From assembly GCA_964452325.1 (NCBI GenBank), contig CAYVLB010000036.1, forward strand, positions 1 to 16,961: 16,961 bases of DNA, read 5' to 3'. Numbering within the stretch: position 1 is the first letter of the stretch; each line of letters opens with the position of its first letter. Origin of the DNA: JALVCQ01 sp964452325. Lineage in GTDB: Bacteria; Bacteroidota; Bacteroidia; JAADEI01; JALVCQ01. The position numbers and the translations under genes were made by a program. This document shows positions 6,084 to 14,800 of this stretch, piece after piece. Below the pieces are notes generated by a model. That model had not been told where the DNA came from and ran no database searches. It saw only the letters and a list, made by a program, of their open reading frames with translations.

Positions 6084-6380
6084 TTAGGGTATCTCGTAGA
6101 AATCCTGCACATCATAAATGCGGGGCGGCGACCAACGGCGCTCCACTTGCCATATCCGATATGCCTGAAGGAAAAACCATCCAGCCCCTATCAAACACCC
6201 CAACGCCAACAACCATGCTACAAGACGAGGGAACAAGAATATGAGGATGCTAATTACTAGCAACACCAGCCCTATCTGAAAGAGAAAGCGGGCTGTACTA
6301 TGCGCAAGTGCATTCCACATTCGCCGCCATCCGTTGAGGGGGCTAAATGCCCCGCCGCCATAACTGCCATAATTGCTCAT
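6084..6380 (-). CDS. Small two-helix membrane protein of unknown function
   Basis: A 98-residue predicted protein that I do not recognise. The N-terminus is polar (MSNYGSYGGGAFSPLNGWRR). Two hydrophobic segments follow, FLFQIGLVLLVISILIFLF and VAWLLALGCLIGAGWFFLQA, with a basic tail (YRIWQVERRWSPPRIYD). This predicts an inner-membrane hairpin. The ATG at 6380 makes the gene overlap the end of cbpM by 38 nt. An in-frame ATG at 6317 would leave a 25-nt gap and a 77-residue protein that keeps both helices, so the start is uncertain. Position between cbpM and the WD40 gene on the same strand supports a real gene in an operon, but function cannot be inferred. Confidence 0.6.
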   Translation of the reverse strand: MSNYGSYGGGAFSPLNGWRRMWNALAHSTARFLFQIGLVLLVISILIFLFPRLVAWLLALGCLIGAGWFFLQAYRIWQVERRWSPPRIYDVQDFYEIP

Positions 6381-6660
6381 ATGCTTTTTGAAGTTGTTGA
6401 TGCTGTGTTTTCAATTCATAATAACGCTGCTGCCATGTAATTACTTCTCTTCGGAGATGTTCAATCAGCTCTAATGCTTCCCAGTGGTCTTCATATAGCT
6501 GCCGAATACGCCGCATCCGACGCAGGTAGGCGGCGGCTTCTTCGACCGATTCGCATGCTGGCAACAAGCCACACGCGTCCAGTTGTTCAATGAAATGCTC
6601 GTCAACTCCTCCCAACTCCAGCACGTGCGGCTGGAACCAAAACTGAATCAAAGCACTCAT
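6343..6660 (-). CDS. cbpM: CbpM-like modulator of a DnaJ-family co-chaperone
   Basis: A 105-residue helical protein. The N-terminal part (FWFQPHVLELGGVDEHFIEQLDACGLL) fits the MerR-like fold of CbpM. It is followed by a charged coiled region (LRRMRRIRQLYEDHWEALELIEHLRREV) and a C-terminal coil rich in Q, L and E. CbpM binds the J-domain of CbpA and inhibits its co-chaperone activity. Length matches the family (about 100). It follows cbpA on the same strand with an ATGA overlap (6657-6660), the conserved cbpA-cbpM arrangement, and this adjacency is the strongest evidence since the family diverges in sequence. Confidence 0.82.
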   Translation of the reverse strand: MSALIQFWFQPHVLELGGVDEHFIEQLDACGLLPACESVEEAAAYLRRMRRIRQLYEDHWEALELIEHLRREVITWQQRYYELKTQHQQLQKAYEQLWQLWRRGI

Positions 6661-7604
6661 GAAATAACTTTTTGATGGCGTGCCAATTCTTCGTATAACC
6701 GGCGTTGTTCAGGAGATAGATGTTTGGGGACCTCAATACGTGTTTTAATGTAGAGGTCTCCCGATCGAGACGGGTTTTCGTAATAAGGCATGCCTTTGCC
6801 CCGTATCCGAAGCACACTACCGCCATCGGTACCAGCTGGGATCTTCATTTTGACCGGTCCGCTCAATGTTTGAATCACCTTTTCTCCACCCAATACAGCA
6901 GTCGGGATATCAATGGGTTCTTCAATGTAGAGGTCGGCTCCTTTTCGCACATAACGCGCATGGGGCAATACATGTACCCGCACATAGAGGTCACCCCGTG
7001 GTCCGCCGTGGGAGCCTTGTCCTCCCTTACCACGGACGCGCAACACTTTACCATCTGCCACACCCGGTTTAATCTTGATACGGATTTTATCTCCGTTGAC
7101 GTTTAGAATGCGTGAAGTACCACGGTAGGCTTCTTCCAAGGGAATGTGGATATCCAGTCGATAGTCGGGTCCTTTGCGGGGATGGACACGCCGTGCTTTC
7201 TGATAGCCTCCTCGAAAACCACCTCCAAAGAGGTGCTCGAAAAAGTCAGAAAACCCACCACCAATCAAGTCATCAATATCTCCTTCAAAATGCACATAAG
7301 TGGTCCCATCACTCCCCACATTGCCCGCCCACTGCGACCAATCAAATCCATCCGGTCCCCTTCCGCCCATTTGCTGGTATTGCTGCCACTGACGACGGAC
7401 TTCATCATATTTCTTTCGTTTTTCCGGGTCCACCAGCACTTCATAGGCTTCACTGATTTCTTTAAATTTTTCCTCGGCAGATTTGTCGTTCGGATTCACG
7501 TCTGGATGATACTTTCGAGCCAATTTCCGATATTGTCTTTTTATGGTCTCGATATCCGCCGAAGGCGGGACATCCAGAATTTGGTAGTAGTCTTTAAATT
7601 CCAT
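6657..7604 (-). CDS. cbpA: Curved-DNA-binding protein A-like J-domain co-chaperone
   Basis: A 315-residue class B DnaJ homologue. The J-domain covers residues 5-70 with helix II basic residues (IKRQYRKLARKY) and the HPD triad at 33-35, which stimulates DnaK ATP hydrolysis. A glycine/phenylalanine-rich linker follows (GGGFSDFFEHLFGGGFRGG). Two peptide-binding beta domains come next (DYRLDIHIPLEEAYRGTSRIL and the GDLYVRVHVLPH repeat, then GPVKMKIPAGTDGGSVLRIRGKG). No CxxCxGxG zinc repeats are present, which separates it from DnaJ proper and supports CbpA. Starting at ATG 7604 puts the J-domain at the very N-terminus. It is followed by cbpM with a 4-nt overlap. A well-spaced promoter lies 34-63 nt upstream. 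Confidence 0.9.
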   Translation of the reverse strand: MEFKDYYQILDVPPSADIETIKRQYRKLARKYHPDVNPNDKSAEEKFKEISEAYEVLVDPEKRKKYDEVRRQWQQYQQMGGRGPDGFDWSQWAGNVGSDGTTYVHFEGDIDDLIGGGFSDFFEHLFGGGFRGGYQKARRVHPRKGPDYRLDIHIPLEEAYRGTSRILNVNGDKIRIKIKPGVADGKVLRVRGKGGQGSHGGPRGDLYVRVHVLPHARYVRKGADLYIEEPIDIPTAVLGGEKVIQTLSGPVKMKIPAGTDGGSVLRIRGKGMPYYENPSRSGDLYIKTRIEVPKHLSPEQRRLYEELARHQKVIS

Positions 7605-7637
7605 AATGGGCGATCTTATCTTCTATGGCGTTTTGTT

Positions 7638-7667
7638 CAACAGTATTCATTGGAAAAATGTTTCAAA
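7638..7667 (-). promoter_or_regulatory. Promoter upstream of cbpA-cbpM
   Basis: On the minus strand TTTG (7667-7664), 18 nt spacer, TACTGTTG (7645-7638). The -33 box is perfect, and the -7 box has one mismatch to TAnnTTTG. Transcription would start near 7632, about 28 nt before the ATG. It lies in the 80-bp gap after thpR, the only sizeable gap in the minus-strand block, so cbpA-cbpM can be expressed apart from the upstream genes. Confidence 0.5.
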
Positions 7668-7684
7668 GAGCTTGCCATTTTCAA

Positions 7685-8281
7685 TTAATGCCACAGTGGC
7701 AGGAATGGTTTTGAGGTGGGGTAAGAAGCCAGCACTTGGTATTGGGCACCGGCGGGGCCTAAGATGGAGCGGTACAAATGAGCTGATGTGACCCTCAACA
7801 GGGGGGGCGAAACAACGGTTTCCAATATTAACGGATGCCTCATTGGATGGCGCCATCGCGCCAATGTAATATGTGGAATTATCGGATGATGCAACGGCGG
7901 TGGGGGCGGTCGATGGTGCCGTTCTAAGAAGTGGGAGATTCGCTTATGAAGGAGATGCACGGTTTGTGAAAATTCTGGATGTGGCTGAAAGCGAGCCCAG
8001 ATCATTCGGGGGTTTCGATGCGGGACACCTGAAAACTGATCAAAGCGCAAAGGAAAAGGTCGGAACCCCGAAAATACCCTTGCCATTTCTTGATCAAGTC
8101 CACGCACCAACAACAACGGAACATTGCCAATAAAGACGAAAGTCAAATGCCACTGCTGTGGTTGGAGCCAACGTACTGACAAGGGTTGCCATTGTTCAAT
8201 AGCCACTCGAAGCACATCCTGCCATTCAATGGGAACGGGTGCTCCCACAAAAAGGCGAAAGGAATCTGTTTTCCCTACCAT
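7685..8281 (-). CDS. thpR: RNA 2',3'-cyclic phosphodiesterase (2H phosphoesterase, ThpR/LigT)
   Basis: A 198-residue 2H-family enzyme that opens 2',3'-cyclic phosphates at RNA ends. The first catalytic motif is H45-L-T47 (WHLTFVFIGN), and the second is H137-I-T139 (PHITLARW). The N-terminal FRLFVGAPVP matches the usual R-x-F-x-A/G opening strand, and YRSILGPAGAQYQVLASYP matches the usual C-terminal strand. A run of five prolines (125-129) sits in the loop before the second motif. I chose ATG 8281, which gives the standard N-terminus. Upstream in-frame ATGs would extend far into the preceding gene. The start overlaps the end of the FG-GAP gene by 7 nt, implying coupled translation. Confidence 0.87.
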   Translation of the reverse strand: MVGKTDSFRLFVGAPVPIEWQDVLRVAIEQWQPLSVRWLQPQQWHLTFVFIGNVPLLLVRGLDQEMARVFSGFRPFPLRFDQFSGVPHRNPRMIWARFQPHPEFSQTVHLLHKRISHFLERHHRPPPPPLHHPIIPHITLARWRHPMRHPLILETVVSPPLLRVTSAHLYRSILGPAGAQYQVLASYPTSKPFLPLWH

Positions 8282-10452
8282 ATCATCAATTGCCGCATCG
8301 CCCATTGATCGGGAAACACGACTTGCACTCCGTAAATGCCTTGGGGAAGATGTTCCGGAAGCTCGAGAACTGCCTTTGTACCCAATAGTTGGCGACAAAA
8401 TATCCGCCGCCCATCGGGGGCATAAAGATGCACTGCTACCATCGGTCGATCCGTTTGAAGTGTAATTGTTCGATTGCCCCTTACTGGGTTGGGGAATATC
8501 ACCACTTGAGAACGGGGCTTGGCGGGAATGCCTACGGGCGCATTCGTATTTTTGAAACAGAGAAGTCCTCCCCGGCTCAGTCCCATCACCACAGCCGGTA
8601 AAGAGTCACCAAACAGCGTAGTGCTCTCCAAGTCAGCCCCTCCCTCAAACAATGGCTGTTGTGTGAGGGAATGTAGGACGGTATCCAATGAAAACTGACT
8701 GATGTGCGACCGAAAATTGTAGGCAACCATTAACGGATGGAAGTCAAACGACAACAACATATCTTCAAAGCCATCTCCATTGATATCCGTAACTGCAAAC
8801 GATTTCGGGTTCATTTGCGAGAGGGCATACCCTCCAAAAGTGTCGGTCTGCAATTGAAACACGGGATTGGTGGTGGTCCCAATGTTTTTGAAATAGTAAA
8901 AGCCGTAAATCGAAGACATCACCAATAGATCCAGCTTGCCATCCAGATTAATGTCGACCAAATCGAGCGTAGGCGTGCCACCGAACACCCATCCCCCGAA
9001 GGTATCTTGGGCCAATGAGAATTGAACTGCCTGATTCATACCTGCTTCATTGCGAAACCATCTGATGCGTCCGTCAGAGGAAGCAATAAATAGGTCTTCA
9101 TCACCATCGCCATCAATATCGGCTACCTCGATTCGCCAAGGCCCGTAGGCAGTATCTGCCAGTCCAGCAAAGTTGGTACTGATTCGTGTAAAAACCGGTG
9201 GCGAGCCGCCATCATTGGCATAGGCTTCGATACGATAAGTGATCATGCCGTCGCGTCGGGTTTCTCCTGAGATGAGCAAGTCCTGATCTCCATCACCATC
9301 AACATCCATGAAAGCGGGGGATGCGTACCCTCCCACATCGATCATTTCTCGCTGAATCCAAAAGGAATCCGAGAATTGAAGAGAAAATCCGTTTGAAGCC
9401 ACATTTTTATAAACTCGGATCTGGGCGTAATTGTCGGATAGAAACGGCACAGATGGATTCACCACGATGTCGAGGCGTTGGTCATTATCGGCATCCACCA
9501 CCGAGGCTACCGGGAAAATATTGACCATCATCGGATGATTCAACGGAAATGCGCTTTGCCACATAATCATCGAGTCGACCGGGTGATTGTATTCTTGTTT
9601 CCCGTTGCGGGCATAGACAATATTGTTGAAGCTGACATCGCCCAACAACAGGTCGAAGTCGCCATCGTTGTCCTTATCAAATAAGGTAATGGTTGAGCCA
9701 GAGTGTTCGGGTTGGGGGAATTCGTCCTCCAGCATCACCGGAGGACAACTCTGATGCAAGATGAGGGCGTTGGTACTGGATGACTCTTGAAATTTACCCC
9801 AGCATTGGTCGTCAAGGTCAAAGTGAAGGGAATCGAGTGGCAGGTTCTGTTCCACAGCCAAATTGCGATGCATGTGAATCGTGGTGCCGAGTAAATAGAA
9901 CGAAAGGAAGTCGAGATCGCCGTCACCATCGATGTCTTCAATGGCAGGTATATCACTGCCCGGCACGTAAATCGTTGTGGGTGAAGAAGAATACATCACC
10001 GTGGGAAGCTGGTCATACGATTTGATTAACTGAAACATCATCGAGGAAGAGGTGTTTTGAAAGGCTTGAACACCTCCACCGAAGGCACCGGCAAAAAGGT
10101 CGTTTCGGCCATCTCCATTATAGTCACGGAACAGGGCAAATCCAGTTACACGCGGCATGTAATATGGCCAATTCGGCTGGGCAGCCCACCTACCATTGGT
10201 CCATTTCCAACATACGAAACTTTGCGAAGCACGGTCAAACGCCACCAGGTCTTTTTGGCCGTCAAGGTCGACATCGACCATTGAAAAATGGGGTGCCCAC
10301 AATCCGCCACCCCAGGCATCAAGCAACGTATCGTTCCCCACCTGTACCACTGGAGGATTGGGATGGGCTATAAACTGTGACTGTAAAGCGGCCGGCGTGC
10401 CCCCAAACACAAAAAAAAGCATAGCTTTGATGATCGAAACCACTCGTTTCAT
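8275..10452 (-). CDS. Secreted FG-GAP/VCBS repeat protein with T9SS C-terminal sorting domain
   Basis: A 725-residue exported protein. The signal peptide is MKRVVSIIKAMLFFVFGG with further small residues, mature from about SQF. At least nine calcium-type loops of the pattern D-x-D-x-D-G-x-x-D-L mark FG-GAP/VCBS repeats, for example DVDLDGQKDL, DYNGDGRNDL, DIDGDGDLDF, DKDNDGDFDL, DADNDQRLDI, DVDGDGDQDL, DIDGDGDEDL, DINLDGKLDL and DINGDGFEDM. They suggest a beta-propeller. The last 80 residues (VVIFPNPVRGN, VHLYAPDGRRI, ELPEHLPQGIYGVQVV) form a type A T9SS sorting domain, so the protein is secreted across the outer membrane and probably anchored to the surface. Its ATG overlaps the divergent murF ATG in a shared CATG. 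No enzymatic domain is seen. Confidence 0.88.
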   Translation of the reverse strand: MKRVVSIIKAMLFFVFGGTPAALQSQFIAHPNPPVVQVGNDTLLDAWGGGLWAPHFSMVDVDLDGQKDLVAFDRASQSFVCWKWTNGRWAAQPNWPYYMPRVTGFALFRDYNGDGRNDLFAGAFGGGVQAFQNTSSSMMFQLIKSYDQLPTVMYSSSPTTIYVPGSDIPAIEDIDGDGDLDFLSFYLLGTTIHMHRNLAVEQNLPLDSLHFDLDDQCWGKFQESSSTNALILHQSCPPVMLEDEFPQPEHSGSTITLFDKDNDGDFDLLLGDVSFNNIVYARNGKQEYNHPVDSMIMWQSAFPLNHPMMVNIFPVASVVDADNDQRLDIVVNPSVPFLSDNYAQIRVYKNVASNGFSLQFSDSFWIQREMIDVGGYASPAFMDVDGDGDQDLLISGETRRDGMITYRIEAYANDGGSPPVFTRISTNFAGLADTAYGPWRIEVADIDGDGDEDLFIASSDGRIRWFRNEAGMNQAVQFSLAQDTFGGWVFGGTPTLDLVDINLDGKLDLLVMSSIYGFYYFKNIGTTTNPVFQLQTDTFGGYALSQMNPKSFAVTDINGDGFEDMLLSFDFHPLMVAYNFRSHISQFSLDTVLHSLTQQPLFEGGADLESTTLFGDSLPAVVMGLSRGGLLCFKNTNAPVGIPAKPRSQVVIFPNPVRGNRTITLQTDRPMVAVHLYAPDGRRIFCRQLLGTKAVLELPEHLPQGIYGVQVVFPDQWAMRQLMIW
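10422..10429 (+). promoter_or_regulatory. Candidate -7 box for murF, inside the divergent FG-GAP gene
   Basis: TAGCTTTG fits TAnnTTTG at every fixed position and lies 21 nt before the murF ATG. The predicted start near 10436 gives a leader of about 15 nt. No clear -33 box is seen. The box lies within the signal-peptide codons of the opposite-strand gene. Confidence 0.42.
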
Positions 10453-11782
10453 GACCAAGCAATCTTTGCACATCGGGCGAATATACGATGCATATGCTAC
10501 ATCAGCTGGGGTGTGCATCGATACCCGACAATTAATGCCCGGAATGGTTTTTTGGGCATTGAAAGGTAGCCACACAGATGGAGATCGGTATGTGGAGGAG
10601 GCTTTGGCCAAAGGGGCGGCATTTTGTGTAACGTCTGATGCCCGATGGAAAGGCCATCCCCAATGCGAAGTCGTAAAAGATACTTTGGCAGTCCTTCAAC
10701 AGCTGGCACGATACCGACGTCGGCAATTGAAAGTCCCCGTTATTGCGATTTCGGGAAGCAATGGCAAGACCACCACCAAAGCATTAGTTGCCGCCATTCT
10801 CAGTCGACGCTATCGAGTAATGGCGTCTCCCGGCAATTACAACAACCATATCGGATTGCCCCTTAGCCTGTTGCAAATGCGTCCCCGCAATCCGCAGGTG
10901 ATCGTGGTAGAACTGGGCATCAACCACGTGGGAGAAATCGAACAACTGCTTGGCATCGCTGAACCTACCCATGGGATCCTCACCAATATTGGGCGGGATC
11001 ACATGGGTGAATTCGGTGGGATTGAGCAAATCTTGAAAGCGTATCAGCCATTTATCCATTACTTTCGGCACCGTGGGCTGGATTTATTTTGGAATGCGGA
11101 GGACGAGCTCTCCCGTAAAGCAATGGTGGGAGAAAAAAAGCCAACAGACAAAACCATTTCATTAGAAGATCCCGAGGCTGATCTGTGGGGCCGCCTGATT
11201 CAAGAGGTGCCTTCGCTGGTTGTCCGCTACGAAAAAAGCCCCCTCTCCCAATCGTTCTCGGTCCGCAGCCCCTTGTTTGGCCGACATCATGCCTACAATA
11301 TCAGCATGGCCGCCCTCACTGGAATTTTGTTTCATGTGGCCATCGCAGACATCCAAAAGGCAATACAAGATACTTTTCCTGTCGAAAACCGCGGACAGGT
11401 TATCCGGACCCATCGGGCAAATACACTTATTCTCGATGCCTATAATGCCAATCCCGACAGCATGCGTTTATCCTTGGAATCATTTGTTCGTTGGCCGGGA
11501 CGTGCCAAAGCGGTTATTTTGGCCGACATGGAAGAGCTGGGACCGTTTGCCGAAAGCGAACATCGACAAATCGTCGAATGGCTGCAGCAACATGCATGGG
11601 AGCAGGTGGTCGTCGTGGGTCCCCATTTCAAACGGGTTGCACCAACATCACCTCCTTTCTTGGCCTTCGAAACGACCTCGTCGCTCAAAGAATGGCTTTG
11701 TAGGCATCCGCTTGAAGGATTACACATCCTCCTGAAAGGGTCCCGCAAGCACCGGCTGGAAGATCTGGTAGACATACTATAA
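10451..11782 (+). CDS. murF: UDP-N-acetylmuramoyl-tripeptide--D-alanyl-D-alanine ligase
   Basis: A 443-residue Mur ligase that adds D-Ala-D-Ala to the UDP-MurNAc-tripeptide, the last cytoplasmic step of peptidoglycan precursor synthesis. The N-terminal substrate domain shows VCIDTRQLMPGMVFWALKG (21-39). The ATP loop is SGSNGKTTTK (101-110). NNHIGLPLSLL (131-141), ELGINHVGEIEQL and LTNIGRDHMGEFGG (177-190) follow the MurF pattern. The C-terminal domain opens after NRGQVIRTHRANTLILDAYNANPDS. The length is normal. Start choice: ATG 10451 gives the expected N-terminus about 20 residues before the S/D-T-R motif. The open frame continues back to 10196 but only as a shadow of the opposite gene. The start codon overlaps the divergent FG-GAP start. 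Confidence 0.93.
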   Translation: MTKQSLHIGRIYDAYATSAGVCIDTRQLMPGMVFWALKGSHTDGDRYVEEALAKGAAFCVTSDARWKGHPQCEVVKDTLAVLQQLARYRRRQLKVPVIAISGSNGKTTTKALVAAILSRRYRVMASPGNYNNHIGLPLSLLQMRPRNPQVIVVELGINHVGEIEQLLGIAEPTHGILTNIGRDHMGEFGGIEQILKAYQPFIHYFRHRGLDLFWNAEDELSRKAMVGEKKPTDKTISLEDPEADLWGRLIQEVPSLVVRYEKSPLSQSFSVRSPLFGRHHAYNISMAALTGILFHVAIADIQKAIQDTFPVENRGQVIRTHRANTLILDAYNANPDSMRLSLESFVRWPGRAKAVILADMEELGPFAESEHRQIVEWLQQHAWEQVVVVGPHFKRVAPTSPPFLAFETTSSLKEWLCRHPLEGLHILLKGSRKHRLEDLVDIL

Positions 11783-11811
11783 TTCACAAAAGCAAAAAAG
11801 TTGCTAATTTG
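11783..11811 (+). promoter_or_regulatory. Weak promoter candidate and inverted repeat before the large T9SS cargo gene
   Basis: TTC at 11783-11785, 19 nt spacer, TAATTTG at 11805-11811. This is an imperfect match to TTG/TAnnTTTG, one base short in the -7 box. The same 53-bp gap holds AAGCAAA (11790-11796) inverted as TTTGCTT (11808-11814). That repeat could be an operator or a weak murF terminator. Read-through from murF is equally possible. Confidence 0.28.
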
Positions 11812-11835
11812 CTTCCATTGCACAAGATAAAGCCC

Positions 11836-14800
11836 ATGAAACATCTGCTTATACGATGGAGTGCATGGCTCCTTACATTTACCGTATGGGGGCAAACTAC
11901 AATACTGGACAATTTTGATCGTGCCGACAGCACCACGCTGGGGAACGGATGGACAGAAGTCGAGTCTGGGCCACCTTCAACGATTCAAATCGCTGGACAA
12001 CGGGTCAAGTGTTTTACGGGAGGAAGTGGCGGGCGTGAATGGTTCTATCAAGACATTTCCGCCCATTACAACCCAACGTATCAAAATGCAGGCAATGTGA
12101 CCTATACATGGGGATTCAACATGCGGCAGAGTCGAACCAACCCGTCAGGTTTTAACACCAACAACTACGGCATCTTGTTCGTATTGGGTAGTTCCTCTTC
12201 CACCTATACCAGCGGCCAAGGATACGGGGTGGCCTTGGGCAACAGTGGGAGTACTGATCCGATCCGCTTGGTACGTTTCAACGGAGGTTTCGATGCAAAC
12301 AGCGATCTAACTAATTTGATCTCGTATGGCGACTTTGGTAACGAATATCTCACCGTGCGGGTCGATTTGGATGTGACAGCCCGCAAATGGTATTTGTATG
12401 TCCATGACAGTACCGACTTTCGAGATCCAGCGACCCTCTCCAGTGTCCACTTGCGCGACAGCATTATTGACAGCACTTATACCGCAATTGCTTTACCCTA
12501 CCTAGGCGGTTTTTACAATCATGCGTCGAGTGGTTCTCAATCTGCCGACTTCGACCACTTTATCATTCCTCACTTCCCCCCGTCGGGAAGTTCGATGTTG
12601 ACATCGGGCCCCTTATCCGAACCTTCGACCATTGCTTCAACCGCCACTACTCCGGCCACCGCGGTATGGAGCTTTACCGTGGTGGATGATAGCCTCAACC
12701 CATCAGTCGACGCCGACCCTACTCAAATCACCGATCTGTCTATCGTAGGAGGACCGGCCGATCAATTCGCTACATGGAACGGAGTGATCGCAGGAGCATA
12801 CCTGATTAGCGGGACGGATACCATCACAGGCTCAGTGGCGCCTGCAGGACGTACCATTACCTTCTCCGGTATTCCGACAGGCGTAGGAGAAGCCGGTTAC
12901 ATACCTGACAACGGCCGGAAAACGTATGCACTTCATATCTGGCTATCCGCTGCCATGCCGGATGGCATGCAAGATACTGTCGAGGGAACGCATTTCCAGT
13001 TCCGGGTATCAGCCTCGAACATTACAGTGGGTGGGGGCAGTACTTTTGATCCATCAACCAACGTTATTTCGAATGCTACCCGAAACGCCATTGCAGTAAC
13101 TGCCACCGCGCTTGCTTTTCGCATACAACCGCAAACTGCCTGGCGAGGGCAAACATTAAGTACTTTCACGGTAGGAGGGGTCGACATTTACGGTAATCTG
13201 GACGAAGATTACAACGGTGCGATAAACATCACGCCTGACTTTGCTTGCCCATCCCTCAATGGGACAACGCCCCGCATGGCTTCTAATGGCATTGCCACGT
13301 TTGACGATATCGTTTTTTATGGGACTGTGGGCAACGGACGATTGGTCGCTTCTGCCAGTGGGCTTGCCAATGACACTTCCCAGCCTTTCACAATCAAAGA
13401 CACCGCTTCGGCATATCATACGTTGGCGGGGTGGGACTTTTCCGACTCTACCCGCCAGTTCCAACCGGACATCTATACACCCCACAATGCCAACGCACGC
13501 TTAGATGTGGTAGGGGCTGTATGGGACGGAGCAGGTGGGGCCATCTTCGGCCGAATATGCGGTAGTGCCCGCACGGCTCAATGGGACGGCGGTGCAGGAA
13601 CAAAATATTTTGTGACACGTGTTGCTACCCAAGGCTACTTTCAAATCAAAGTGACTTCCCATCAGCGAAGTTCGTCAGGAGGACCTCGTGATTTTATCGT
13701 TCAATACAGTTTTGATAGCCTCAACTGGACGACCGTCGGTAATGTTGACACTGTGCGAAACAATTGTACCGACGGATTCTTCGAAGCCACATTGCCGTCA
13801 GTATGTAGTGATACGGATACCCTTTACATCCGTTGGCTGATGAACTCCAACATCCGATCCGACGGAACGGGTAATGTGATTGCAGCTGGAGCCAATAACA
13901 TTTACGACGTCTCCATACAAGGACTGTATTACTCAGAAGCGCGAGATAAGTACTACCGAACCCGTCAAAGCGGCAACTTTTACACGGGATGTACGTGGGA
14001 ATGGTCATCCGACAGCATCACCTGGACCGTAGCAGATCTGCCACCGGACTTCACTTCCCGAACAATTCACATCCGTAGCGGACATATCGTCGAACTAGCC
14101 AACGACTCGTTGTGGATTGATCAAGTGGTAATTGACTCAGGGGCTACGCTCATCACCCAAGGAAAGTTCTTCTTGCAAGATGGGCCAGGGACCGATTTGA
14201 CAGTCAAGGGAACCCTCGAAGTAGCCAATACTTCGACTTCACCACCCCAATGGGAAAACGGTGCCACATGGCAGCTCGATACAGGCGCCACCTTTGTCAA
14301 GTCGTCGAGTAGTAGTGCTGCCGACTGGCGCGATCACTATCACAACGGAATGGCTTCCATTGCCTATCCCGCCCAATGGATTATTCGTAAAAATACTTCT
14401 GCCGATCCCACCTTCACCACTACTAACTCTTATTATCCGGATCTTATATTTGACAACCTCCTCACTTCGGTTTGGCATCCGACCTCTTCATCTAGCAAGT
14501 TTACGGGTAGTACTAGCACAGCCCTCATTAAGGGTGACTTAAAGCTGCAAAATGGGGTGGTTATAACCCATGCCAATACCGCCACTAGCCCCATTCAGGT
14601 GATGAACAATCTTTACGTGGGAGGATCCGACACCCTAATGGTGGAAGGTACGGGTTTTGAGGTACATGGCAATCTGATCATCGAAGGCGTCTTTGACAGT
14701 TGGTTTCAGAATGCACAGCGCCGCCTCCTGTATACGAGGGGCGATTCAGTCATTGTCAGTGGTATAGCTCGCTTTCACGAATGGCGAACAGCGCACCCTG

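Noticed and set aside
7647..7856. Minus-strand 69-codon frame whose end (PATVALIENGKLFETF) looks thioredoxin-like
   Set aside because: It overlaps thpR out of frame and has no CxxC motif. thpR itself is intact to its stop, so the likeness is probably chance.
10196..10450. N-terminal extension of murF back to 10196
   Set aside because: The extra 85 residues are antisense to the FG-GAP gene, low in family likeness, and precede the normal MurF N-terminus.
11809..11835. TTG start for the large cargo protein
   Set aside because: It adds residues before a good signal peptide that begins with MKH at 11836.
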